Origin: an uncultured Sutterella sp.
GTDB lineage: Bacteria; Pseudomonadota; Gammaproteobacteria; Burkholderiales; Burkholderiaceae_F
Length of the DNA: 21,164 nucleotides
Direction of reading: 5' to 3'
Assembly (NCBI GenBank): GCA_900546995.1
Contig: URFF01000028.1
Location: 1 to 21,164, forward strand
The translations under genes were made by a program, and so were the position numbers. Within the stretch, counting starts at the first letter, position 1. Each line of letters opens with the position of its first letter. Of the stretch, positions 1 through 7,646 are shown piece after piece. The notes below the pieces were generated by a model. That model worked only from the letters and a program-made list of their open reading frames with translations. It was not told the DNA's origin and did not search any database.

Positions 1-113
1 AGCAACTCTGGAAGGGGGCGTTGTGGTCGCCTTCGTACTTTGCGGGAAGCTGTGGAGGTGCGCCACTATCGATCATCAGGCAATACATTGAAGAACAAAA
101 TACACCGCAATAG
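1..113 (+). CDS. tnpA: IS200/IS605-family transposase TnpA, C-terminal end (partial)
   Basis: The frame starting at base 3 is open from the window edge to a TAG at 111-113 and encodes the last 36 residues of a protein. It reads QLWKGALWSPSYFAGSCGG, then an IIRQYIEEQ helix near the end. This matches the C-terminus of Y1 HUH transposases of the IS200/IS605 family, where LW..LWS.SYF precedes the helix carrying the catalytic tyrosine. The YIEEQ here gives Tyr at partial residue 28 and Gln four residues later, the spacing of the nucleophile and third metal ligand in that family. Such enzymes cut and rejoin single-stranded DNA at subterminal hairpins. The HUH motif itself lies left of the window, so activity cannot be judged. 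A hairpin right end follows at once. Confidence 0.8.
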   Translation, partial: QLWKGALWSPSYFAGSCGGAPLSIIRQYIEEQNTPQ

Positions 114-128
114 CCGATTAACATCGGC
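113..128 (+). repeat. Small hairpin after the transposase stop
   Basis: GCCGAT (113-118) and ATCGGC (123-128) are perfect inverted repeats around TAAC. The hairpin overlaps the last base of the transposase stop codon. It may belong to the element's right end or be incidental. Confidence 0.4.
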
Positions 129-139
129 GTTCCTTACAT

Positions 140-159
140 CCCCGGCATCAATGCCGGGG
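140..159 (+). repeat. Subterminal hairpin of the IS right end
   Basis: CCCCGGCAT (140-148) and ATGCCGGGG (151-159) form a perfect 9-bp stem around CA. It is followed by CTTTACGG. In this transposon family such a hairpin is the TnpA recognition site close to the right cleavage point. It could also weaken read-through transcription, but the T tract is only three bases, so I rank the transposon role first. Confidence 0.65.
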
Positions 160-172
160 CTTTACGGAACAT

Positions 173-703
173 TTGGTAAAAGATGAGTGGTCAACCCCTC
201 AGGCGGCGATTGAAGCGGCCGCCAAAGAAGCGTCTCGTCGCCAACTACGGATTTTGATCGGTACCACTGCCAATGAATTACAGGCATTCATTCAACCTAA
301 AAATGAAGTAGACGTTAACACAATGAGACGTTTGCAGTACGAACGATATGATGAACCGGACAACCGATTTGCCATCTTAGCCGCACAAGGGGGTTGTCCT
401 GTCTGGAAATATCGATTCACTTGGGAAGCCCCCGAATCCCTATTCGGCTCGTGTCACACACTGGAACTTCCCTTTGTCTTCGTAACATTGGCCGCTTGGA
501 CGCAAGCTCCAATGTTAAAAGGAGCCACGCTTGAAGAAATGCGCGGTCTGTCGGAATCCATGCAACGCGACTGGTGCCGGTTCTTCCATACTGGTGATTT
601 TGATGAATGCGACTGGCCGAGATTTTCCGAAAGCAACGGAATTCACAAGATTTATGATAACTTGGGAAATGACTGTCAATCTTTACGGATCGTTAAACCT
701 TAA
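173..703 (+). pseudogene. Carboxylesterase type B, 5'-truncated remnant
   Basis: The 176-residue frame (TTG at 173) matches only the last third of a type B carboxylesterase, a family usually near 500 residues. Visible landmarks are ILIGTTANELQAF (residues 27-39), where Glu35 is at the position of the catalytic acid; PVWKYRFTWEAP (76-87); FGSCHTLELPFVF (91-103), where His95 is the catalytic histidine; and a closing LSESMQRDWCRFFHTGDF block. The GESAGG nucleophile region is absent. The frame is open upstream to a stop at 119-121, through the IS hairpin, so no normal start exists. Most likely the insertion element split the gene and the 5' half lies left of the window or is lost. A hydrolase cannot work without its serine, so I call it a pseudogene. 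Confidence 0.75.
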
Positions 704-744
704 CTTTGAGCGTTTTTAACTTAAATTTTTGACGGAAAGCCACC

Positions 745-2016
745 ATGACGATTTCAACGCATACCTTGAAGTACGGCAAAGGAACATTAAGTTTTAACTA
801 TGATGACTCGGATATTTTGCAAATTCTCCAAACGAAGTATTACCCGGGACTTGCTGATCCTCAGTCTGCACTTTTAAAAGTTCTGGATGAGCCGATCGGT
901 TGCCGACCGTTTAAAGACATCATCAAACCAGGCGATAAGGTTGCCTTTATCTGTAACGACACAACGAGGCTAGCAAACACACACGAGTTGATGCCCGTTT
1001 TAGTACGGGAACTTAATCGTTTGGCTGTGCCGGACGCCAACATACAAGTGGTTTTTGCACTCGGCACTCACCGGACAATGACTGAGGAAGAAGTCGCCCA
1101 AACATTAACTGAAGATATCGCAGGGCGTCTCAAATCTCACATGAGCGTTTCAACGCAAACGAAAGATTTCCGTTACTTCGGTATGACCTCCAGAAATACG
1201 CCGGTTTGGATTCATCAAGCGCTTTGCGACGTGGATCATGTCATCATGACCGGAAGCGTTGTGCATCATTATTTCTCGGGCTACGGTGGGGGACGCAAGG
1301 CCATTCTCCCGGGTTGCGCAGCGATGGAAACGATTCGAATGAACCACAGCCATATGCTTGATGTCAATGCCCGCTTGGGAGTGACCGAAGGCAATCCTTG
1401 TTATGAAGATCAGATGGAAGGCGTCGCACTTTTTGCTAAAAACCGCTCTCTTTTCCTAATCAATACCGTTTTAAATTCTGATCACGAGACTGTCAAAATC
1501 TTTGCAGGTCACTATCGAGAAGCTCACCTAGCCGCTTGCCGCTTTGTGGATGATGTCTATGGGGTAAAACTTGAAGAACCCGCAGACTTGGTCATTGCCT
1601 CTTGTGGCGGCTACCCCAAAGACATTAATGTGTACCAGATGCAAAAAACTATGGATAACGCCGTCTGCGCCGTCAGAGAAGGCGGTGTCGTCATTTTGCT
1701 AGCCGAATGCTCTGAAGGCTCCGGTTCAAAAAAACTGGAAGAAACATTCAGACGCTTAAAAACCCCTGAGGCCATTCGAAAAGACCTTGAAGAGAATTTC
1801 CAGATCGGTGCCAACAAAGCATATGCCATCACTCGTCCATTATCGCGAGCCGATTTTATTTTGGTCAGCAATTTAAACAAAGAGTTGGCGAAAACCATGC
1901 ACTTTACCGCCGTGGATACGGTAGAAGAAGCCATCGCACTAGCCAAAACAAAGCTTGGTGATCATCCAAAAACGGTCTTGATGCCCGAAGGCAGTGTGAC
2001 CGTTCCTCGACTCTAA
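745..2016 (+). CDS. larA: LarA-family nickel-pincer racemase (lactate racemase-like)
   Basis: This 423-residue protein is a full-length member of the LarA family. Family members racemise or epimerise 2-hydroxy acids such as lactate with a nickel pincer nucleotide cofactor. The key residues are all visible: GTHR with His109, HH at 174-175, GYGGGRK with Lys185 (the cofactor-linking lysine) and His201 in RMNHSH. They sit one position off the Lactiplantibacillus plantarum numbering (His108, His174, Lys184, His200). The cofactor-building genes larB, larC and larE are not in the window. ATG at 745 follows a weak GGAAAG at 734-739. The gene lies 41 bases after the esterase remnant and converges on an ATPase gene 22 bases away. 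The true substrate may be another hydroxy acid, since LarA relatives differ in specificity. Confidence 0.85.
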   Translation: MTISTHTLKYGKGTLSFNYDDSDILQILQTKYYPGLADPQSALLKVLDEPIGCRPFKDIIKPGDKVAFICNDTTRLANTHELMPVLVRELNRLAVPDANIQVVFALGTHRTMTEEEVAQTLTEDIAGRLKSHMSVSTQTKDFRYFGMTSRNTPVWIHQALCDVDHVIMTGSVVHHYFSGYGGGRKAILPGCAAMETIRMNHSHMLDVNARLGVTEGNPCYEDQMEGVALFAKNRSLFLINTVLNSDHETVKIFAGHYREAHLAACRFVDDVYGVKLEEPADLVIASCGGYPKDINVYQMQKTMDNAVCAVREGGVVILLAECSEGSGSKKLEETFRRLKTPEAIRKDLEENFQIGANKAYAITRPLSRADFILVSNLNKELAKTMHFTAVDTVEEAIALAKTKLGDHPKTVLMPEGSVTVPRL

Positions 2017-2038
2017 GAAAACAAGGTATGACCAACAC

Positions 2039-3457
2039 CTAACCGACAATTTGTCCAAAGTACTCTTCATGCATTTGTTGGTAGGTGACCAATCGACATG
2101 TCTGTACGGATTTTGAGAAATCGGTGCATGAGTGAGTGAATCCATTCTTGGCAAAAAGGAAGTAATACTTCTGATAGTGTCGAAATAGACTACTTTTGCT
2201 GATTAGACTCTTTAAAACGCTCTGGTCCACCAACTCTTGTCGCCACTTACACTCTGCAAAAAGAGAATCTTCCAAGCCGACCTGTGCGAATAAATCGATT
2301 TCAATTGGCGACTTTGTCTTTGGATCACTGCCCCACCAACGACCGATATCGGCAAATTCAACTGGACATTGACCGGTTAAGCAAAGATGCCACAAGTATT
2401 GACTACAGATATCCTCAAAAACCGGTCCCATGATTTCAGATAACCCCGGTTGAATACGCTTTAAAACCAAGTCTACGGCACCTCGTTCAATAAGCGCGGC
2501 ATTTTTAGGGATAAAGCGATACCAAAATCGAAAAAGATGATCATCAAAAACATACAGTGATTTTTTGCTGTTCTCTTCTCCATAAGGCGACTCCCGTCGA
2601 ACCAACCCTAAAACTTGAAGTGTTTTAAGATGATGACAACAAAGTGCGGTATCTAACCCTGTTTTATTAGCGATATCCACCAAGCGGGATGCACCAGCAG
2701 CAATTGCCCCTGTCACAGCATTGTATTGAGCCGCTTGACGACACTCTTGACGTAAAAGATTCCCCGGTTCTTCATATAGGAAAGAAGAGGCATTTAAAAA
2801 AGTCTCGGCTATATTCTCTAATACAGACAAATTGGGATTAATTTGGCGTAGATATTGCGGTGTAGATCCCCAAATACCGAAAATCATAGCTTGATCTTGC
2901 GGCGAGAATGTGTGATTTAGCGCACAAACCTCCTGGAACGAAAACCCCTGAAGTTTAATTTGAGCAGTCCGCCTGCCGTGTAACGGCGCCTTGTAAGAAA
3001 GCACTTCATCCTCCATGAAGGACATGGATGAACCGCACAAGATCAACATTAAATGAGACTGATCTTTGTAACGGTCTATGCAATTTTGCAAAATTGAAGC
3101 GATACTTTTTTCTGAATTGGCCAAATAAGGATATTCGTCAATGACAACGATGATCCTTTCTTTCAAGGACAACTTAAACAAATACTCAAAGGCCGACTGA
3201 AAGCTTTCAAAAGATAGACCGTCAGGTGATCTTACTGTGTCATTAAAATCAAAAATGACACGTGACAAATTTTCGAGGTTTTGTTTCGCACTGTTTTCCA
3301 CACCGACGAAATAAAGCGCTTTCTTATTTTCAATGAAACGGTTAATCAAAGCGGTCTTCCCTATCCGACGCCGACCATAAATAACCACCATCTCAAATTG
3401 CTCGGATTGGTAGCGATCGTTAAGGACTTTCAGCTCTTTTTGACGACCGACAAACAT
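2039..3457 (-). CDS. AAA-type ATPase with DUF234/nuclease-like C-terminus
   Basis: This 472-residue protein begins MFVGRQKEL, typical of the archaeal-type ATPase family (Pfam ATPase_2/AAA). Walker A is GRRRIGKT (residues 28-35) and Walker B is IIVVIDEYP (102-110); LILCGSS is the sensor-like strand. A winged-helix stretch lies in the middle. The C-terminus has EIDLF (386-390) and AECKW (401-405), a D...E-x-K pattern like the PD-(D/E)xK fold seen in DUF234 proteins. I chose ATG at 3457 over the GTG at 3469 because AGTGAGG, a good ribosome site, overlaps that GTG and lies six bases before the ATG. Its biological role is unknown. The gene follows the sbcDC cluster on the same strand but has its own promoter and iteron-like repeats. 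Confidence 0.8.
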   Translation of the reverse strand: MFVGRQKELKVLNDRYQSEQFEMVVIYGRRRIGKTALINRFIENKKALYFVGVENSAKQNLENLSRVIFDFNDTVRSPDGLSFESFQSAFEYLFKLSLKERIIVVIDEYPYLANSEKSIASILQNCIDRYKDQSHLMLILCGSSMSFMEDEVLSYKAPLHGRRTAQIKLQGFSFQEVCALNHTFSPQDQAMIFGIWGSTPQYLRQINPNLSVLENIAETFLNASSFLYEEPGNLLRQECRQAAQYNAVTGAIAAGASRLVDIANKTGLDTALCCHHLKTLQVLGLVRRESPYGEENSKKSLYVFDDHLFRFWYRFIPKNAALIERGAVDLVLKRIQPGLSEIMGPVFEDICSQYLWHLCLTGQCPVEFADIGRWWGSDPKTKSPIEIDLFAQVGLEDSLFAECKWRQELVDQSVLKSLISKSSLFRHYQKYYFLFAKNGFTHSCTDFSKSVQTCRLVTYQQMHEEYFGQIVG

Positions 3458-3481
3458 ACAATGCCTCACTTAGAAAATTAT

Positions 3482-3541
3482 TATTTACTAAATCATGATT
3501 TACTAAATTATATTTCAGTAAAACATAATTCAGCAAACAAT
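3482..3541. repeat. Four 15-bp AT-rich iterons upstream of the ATPase gene
   Basis: Four tandem units of about 15 bases run through this stretch. Two carry the exact palindrome ATTTACTAAAT (3483-3493, 3498-3508). Two are diverged, ATTTCAGTAAAACAT (3512-3526) and AATTCAGCAAACAAT (3527-3541). The spacings are 15, 14 and 15 bases. They cover the probable promoter of the ATPase gene, which suggests an autoregulatory operator. A replication-type iteron role is possible but less supported. Confidence 0.7.
3507..3536 (-). promoter_or_regulatory. Probable sigma-70 promoter of the DUF234-type ATPase gene
   Basis: On the minus strand TTGCTG (3536-3531) is followed after 18 bases by a perfect TATAAT (3512-3507). 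This puts transcription about 50 bases before the ATG at 3457. The -35 match is partial. The iterons span both boxes, so a bound protein would block the promoter. Confidence 0.5.
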
Positions 3542-3574
3542 AAAATATCTCTTGTGAGTAATGCTTTTTGACTT

Positions 3575-4390
3575 CTAACTAGAGACTTCACTCTCATTAT
3601 TCAAAATTGACAAAGCGTCTTGCCAAATAGCTTGCGGCAAAAAAGCCCATATCCACTCTTCGATTTGATTTCGTGGCATCCCCAGGCTTTTTGCAATGGT
3701 GATTTTCGCCATCACCAAGGACTTGGGGATTTTTCTAACGGACTCTCCCCGCCGAGCTATGCGTTTTAATGCCTGAATCCAACGGTGCTCAATTTGAATC
3801 TGTATCCGTTTCAGATCGTCTGGATGAGAAAAAACGAGTCGAAATTCAGGCATTAATACCAACCTCTCCAATGCCGGGAAATACCGCGATTCGTTTAGAA
3901 ATAGCCCCAACACACGATCTCGGCACGAAGACTTTGCGTCAGCCACGTGTAGAAGTCCTTCGAGAATCACCGCCTGCACCTTTTCCCGACAGTGCGCACT
4001 CGGTAGTTTGGCTGCTTTCTGAGCCAAATTCTTAAGCACCTCCAAGCACACCATCTCTCGATCGGTTTTCAGAAGCAGTTCCACATAAAATTGAACCTGT
4101 TCGGCGTACTTCAATAGATCGGTATCTCGCCAGTTGGAGCCAAAATACGGGTCGTTAATATCAATACCAAAATCATCAGGCGAAAGCCTCTCGTAGTCCA
4201 AATCCGGAAGGCTATGCAGAAGCTCTTGAGTGATGGTTTCCACCAAATACTCATCAGTCAGGTTCGCATTAAGAAATATCGTCTCCTTTAACCAATCCGG
4301 GTGCGTTTGACCAAGATTTTTAAGCATGGCTTTGGCCGAACTTTCGCTAAGGCCATCAACGAATTCTTCAAAATCTTTTTCAAAATCCAT
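3575..4390 (-). CDS. Hypothetical protein of the sbcDC operon
   Basis: I do not recognise this 271-residue protein. It has an acidic N-terminus (MDFEKDFEEFVDG), no signal peptide or membrane segment, and appears largely alpha-helical, with leucine-rich helices and a basic stretch near residues 195-225 (IQIQIEHRWIQALKRIARR). ATG at 4390 is preferred to the upstream ATG at 4435: AGG lies six bases before it and it begins seven bases after the sbcC stop, whereas the upstream start would overlap sbcC by 38 bases. The tight spacing implies co-transcription with sbcD and sbcC, so a link to DNA-end processing is a reasonable guess. A phage- or element-derived passenger is also possible. Confidence 0.6.
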   Translation of the reverse strand: MDFEKDFEEFVDGLSESSAKAMLKNLGQTHPDWLKETIFLNANLTDEYLVETITQELLHSLPDLDYERLSPDDFGIDINDPYFGSNWRDTDLLKYAEQVQFYVELLLKTDREMVCLEVLKNLAQKAAKLPSAHCREKVQAVILEGLLHVADAKSSCRDRVLGLFLNESRYFPALERLVLMPEFRLVFSHPDDLKRIQIQIEHRWIQALKRIARRGESVRKIPKSLVMAKITIAKSLGMPRNQIEEWIWAFLPQAIWQDALSILNNESEVSS

Positions 4391-4397
4391 AAACCAC

Positions 4398-7300
4398 CTA
4401 ACGAACAAACGATACGCCTGGGCCAGATAAGACACTTCGCCCTTGCGATTGGGGAGTCACCACAATTTGTGTTGCGATCCGATCTTTGAGACCCGGCACA
4501 TGAGAGATGACGCCAATCAATTTTCCCTGTCGATGAAGACCGGCAAGGGTACGCAAGGCATGATCCAGCGCTTCTTCATCAAGCGTTCCAAAACCCTCGT
4601 CCAAAAAGAGCGATTCCACTCTGACATTGCGACTTGCGAGTTTCGCAAGACCCAACGCCAGCGCAAGGCTCACGATAAAACTTTCCCCGCCGGAGAGATT
4701 TTTCGTTGAGCGAATCACACCGGCTTGGTAGTTATCTCGAACCACCAACTCCAATGCATCGTCTTCGCTTCTCAGTAACAAATAACGATCGGTCATTTTC
4801 ATGAGCGCCTGATTGGCATGCGCAACCATAGTGGCAAAGGTGATTCCCTGAGCGAAATTGCGAAACTTTTTCCCATCGGCCGAGCCAATGAGTTCAGCCA
4901 AATTTCCCCAAGCCGCACTCGTTTTGCGGGCGCTTTCAATCGTTTTAACGGATGAATCGTACTGCTTGCGATGCTCATCATCGGTTTGAAGCGACAATAT
5001 GACGCCGGTTAATTCTTGAGAGAGCGACTCTTCGCGAGTTTCATCCTCTTTAATCTTTTCTTCTAACGCCTCACGCGAAAGATCGGTTAACGCCTTTGCA
5101 CTCTCCTTTTGCAGTGACTCACGATTCATGGCAAGGCGAGCGTTAAGCGTTTGCGTTTTCTCTCGCAACATTTGATCTTCATCTTTGAGTGCGGAAAGCG
5201 TCTCTACCGCTAAACGAGCCCTTAAGTACTCTTCAGTTGTTGACCACCCCTCTTTTTGGAGTGCTTGATCTAGCGCTTCGCTTGCCAATCGAATTTGTTC
5301 ATGAAGAGCGACATTTTGGGCTTCGTAAGTTTTAATAGAAGCATTGAGTCCTTCCCAAGCCATCGCGGCCTTCTGAGCATCACCTTGTGCCTGACGCTTT
5401 GCTTTTTCAGCCGTTAAAAGGGCTTCACTTAGCAGCTTCTCGTCCATATCGGGATCGCGGTCAGCGAAAAGCTCAAACCGTTTTGTCTTCTCATCGGCCA
5501 GTTTTTGCTCGGAGGTTTCTAGTGCCGAACGTTTTTGTTCGAGCGCCTCTTGATAAGTGGACAGCGTCCGAGTTATTTCCTCTAAACGCGATACCCGTGC
5601 CGCAAGACGCTCACGAGCGATTTGCGTGTCACTCATACACTTTTCCCAACGTTGGGCGCGATCTTTCAGTGCTTTGAGAATCAGTGCAATATCATGAAGA
5701 TCCTTAAAGCCGTATTCGGACACCTTTTCTCGAAGGGTCGTTTCGCTTTGAGCCACCGATTCCTTGTCAGCCGCTTCTTGCTGCATGGCCTCAGAGAGAA
5801 GCACCTGACAACTTTTGATAGCGACCTCAATGGATTGAACCTGAGCTTGAGCTTTCGTTAGATTTTCTTTAGCGTTTGCAACCGCCTCTTTCGCTTTTAG
5901 AGTTGCTTGAGCATTGTCCTGCGCCTCCTTCAAGGCTTGCTTGATGGCTTCAATTTCAACCTTGACCTCATCTAACGAAGGCACGGTGCCTGTCGAGTAA
6001 GGATGATGACGTGCGCCGCAAAGAGGGCACGGCTCTCCCTGCACTAAAGCCTCTCGGTGCTTTGCCAATGATGCGACCGCTTGCCGGTACAAGGCTTTTT
6101 CATGTAACGCATCCAGTCTTGATTGAAGCGAGGTGAGGCTTTCATCACCTAACTGCGTTTTTTGGCGCAACGCCGCCTCTTTTAATTGTTCCTCTTTCTT
6201 TTGAAGGACTGCTTCTAATGCTTGGCACGTTGCAAGGGCCGTTTGAAGCTTTTGCTTTTGTACTGTTAAGGTCTTTTGATGGTCTGTAACAAGCCTTGTC
6301 GCACTTAAAACCCTCTCGTTGACACGTTCAAGGTTTTGAATCACAACCTCAATGGCTGAGAGATTTTCGGCGATGGTGACGTCAGCAGCATTTTCCTTTA
6401 TATAAAGCGCTGAATCCGATAAAAACTGTTCAAGAGTCGCTTTTTCTTTCTGGAGCGCTTCACACTGCCGGCGATGATGCGTGAGCGCATCCGCTTGATC
6501 CTTGATTTGCGCACGCTCGTCATTGACTTGAAGCGTCGCCCTTTGAATGGCGGCATCCAAAAGACGAACAGTTGTTAAAAGAGGACGACGATCATTGAGT
6601 TCTTTTTGAGCCTTTGAAAGCCTCTCTTCAGCTCTTTCTAGAGAAAGCGCGGTCTGATCAAGCGAAGCCTTCGCGCTCGGTAGCGCTTTCTGTGCCTCAA
6701 GCCGGGCCTTTTGAAGAGTCTCGGCATTTTGCTTGAGCGCTTCAAGCGCTTCGAAAGCCGGCGTCACATTTTGCGCTTTAAACGCTTGAGCGAGTTGCTC
6801 ACGCTTAGGTTCAAAAAGCTGATTTTGAACCTCAAGTTCCGCCTTTTCCTTTAAAAGCCGCTTTTCGGTGTTTTCAAGTTCCGCTTTGCGTTTGACCCAA
6901 TTGAGCGCTGTCTGATGCATTTGAAGGGTCGCCTTCAGAGCGCTGATTTCTGTCTTCAGTGTTTTTTGTCGCTCGATTAAGGACAGGCGATTTTCATCCG
7001 TCAGAAGCGTCACACCTTTTAACTCGTTTTGAAGCACTTGAAGTCGTTGTTTTTCTTCGGCTGAGCGGCGATAAACGGCTTGAGAAATCTCCGCATAGAT
7101 TTCCATTCCGGTCATCTTTTCGAGAATGGCCGCCCGTTCATCGGTTGACGCCTTCAAAAAAGCCGCGAAGTCGCCTTGTGCCAAAAGCATTGAACGAGTA
7201 AAGCGCTTGAAGTCTAGCCCGGTGATTTCAGCCACTTTCGGCACGGTTTGAGAGCGTTCGGCAATAATCTCACCGTTGGAAAGATGAGCCAATTCGTGTC

Positions 7301-7637
7301 GGTATAGCTGCAGGGCGCCATCCGGGCGATTCCTCGCCCGGCGCTGACTCCAATAAACACGCCAAGCGCCTTTGTCCGTTGAAAAGGTCACTTCAGCAAA
7401 GCATTCCCCCGTGCCACGGGTCATGATTTCGTTACCGGATTTGTTAACCGAAGCGAGCCTGGGTGTTTGTCCATAAAGTGCGAGACATATCGCATCCAAC
7501 ACTGTGCTTTTACCGGCTCCCGTGGGTCCTGTGATCGCGAAAATACCGTTTGAAAGATAGGCGCGATCGGTGAAGTCAATCGCCCATTCACCGGCTAATG
7601 AATTTAAATTTTTAAACCGAACTCGTTCAATGCGCAT
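4398..7637 (-). CDS. sbcC: Exonuclease SbcCD ATPase subunit SbcC (Rad50-like)
   Basis: At 1079 residues this is a full-length SbcC. Walker A is GPTGAGKST (residues 37-45), the Q-loop is in LLAQGDFAAFLKA (151-163), and the zinc-hook CPLC is at 537-540 between two very long coiled coils rich in Glu, Lys, Ala and Gln. The ABC signature NLSGGESF begins at 980 and Walker B plus D-loop LFLDEGFGTLD at about 1010-1020. With SbcD it forms the complex that cuts hairpins and protein-blocked double-strand ends and removes long palindromes during replication. ATG at 7637 follows AGGA seven bases earlier; that site overlaps the sbcD stop, so translation is probably coupled. No lesion is seen. Confidence 0.97.
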   Translation of the reverse strand: MRIERVRFKNLNSLAGEWAIDFTDRAYLSNGIFAITGPTGAGKSTVLDAICLALYGQTPRLASVNKSGNEIMTRGTGECFAEVTFSTDKGAWRVYWSQRRARNRPDGALQLYRHELAHLSNGEIIAERSQTVPKVAEITGLDFKRFTRSMLLAQGDFAAFLKASTDERAAILEKMTGMEIYAEISQAVYRRSAEEKQRLQVLQNELKGVTLLTDENRLSLIERQKTLKTEISALKATLQMHQTALNWVKRKAELENTEKRLLKEKAELEVQNQLFEPKREQLAQAFKAQNVTPAFEALEALKQNAETLQKARLEAQKALPSAKASLDQTALSLERAEERLSKAQKELNDRRPLLTTVRLLDAAIQRATLQVNDERAQIKDQADALTHHRRQCEALQKEKATLEQFLSDSALYIKENAADVTIAENLSAIEVVIQNLERVNERVLSATRLVTDHQKTLTVQKQKLQTALATCQALEAVLQKKEEQLKEAALRQKTQLGDESLTSLQSRLDALHEKALYRQAVASLAKHREALVQGEPCPLCGARHHPYSTGTVPSLDEVKVEIEAIKQALKEAQDNAQATLKAKEAVANAKENLTKAQAQVQSIEVAIKSCQVLLSEAMQQEAADKESVAQSETTLREKVSEYGFKDLHDIALILKALKDRAQRWEKCMSDTQIARERLAARVSRLEEITRTLSTYQEALEQKRSALETSEQKLADEKTKRFELFADRDPDMDEKLLSEALLTAEKAKRQAQGDAQKAAMAWEGLNASIKTYEAQNVALHEQIRLASEALDQALQKEGWSTTEEYLRARLAVETLSALKDEDQMLREKTQTLNARLAMNRESLQKESAKALTDLSREALEEKIKEDETREESLSQELTGVILSLQTDDEHRKQYDSSVKTIESARKTSAAWGNLAELIGSADGKKFRNFAQGITFATMVAHANQALMKMTDRYLLLRSEDDALELVVRDNYQAGVIRSTKNLSGGESFIVSLALALGLAKLASRNVRVESLFLDEGFGTLDEEALDHALRTLAGLHRQGKLIGVISHVPGLKDRIATQIVVTPQSQGRSVLSGPGVSFVR

Positions 7638-7646
7638 CGTTTTTTC

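Larger units (their letters stand above)
1..172 (+). mobile_element. Right end of an IS200/IS605-type insertion sequence
   Basis: The transposase C-terminus (to 113) is followed by a hairpin at 113-128 and a strong hairpin at 140-159. Sequence resembling a carboxylesterase begins about 15-20 bases after that. IS200/IS605 elements end in a subterminal hairpin a short distance from the cleavage site and make no target duplication, so this layout fits their right end. The exact boundary cannot be fixed from one junction; it probably lies between about 160 and 175. Confidence 0.65.

Noticed and set aside
140..165. GC-rich hairpin as a plain transcription terminator
   Set aside because: Only three T follow the stem, and its place just after a TnpA C-terminus fits an IS right end better.
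3482..3541. The 15-bp tandem units as a CRISPR array
   Set aside because: The units are contiguous without spacers, too short and diverged, and no cas gene is present.
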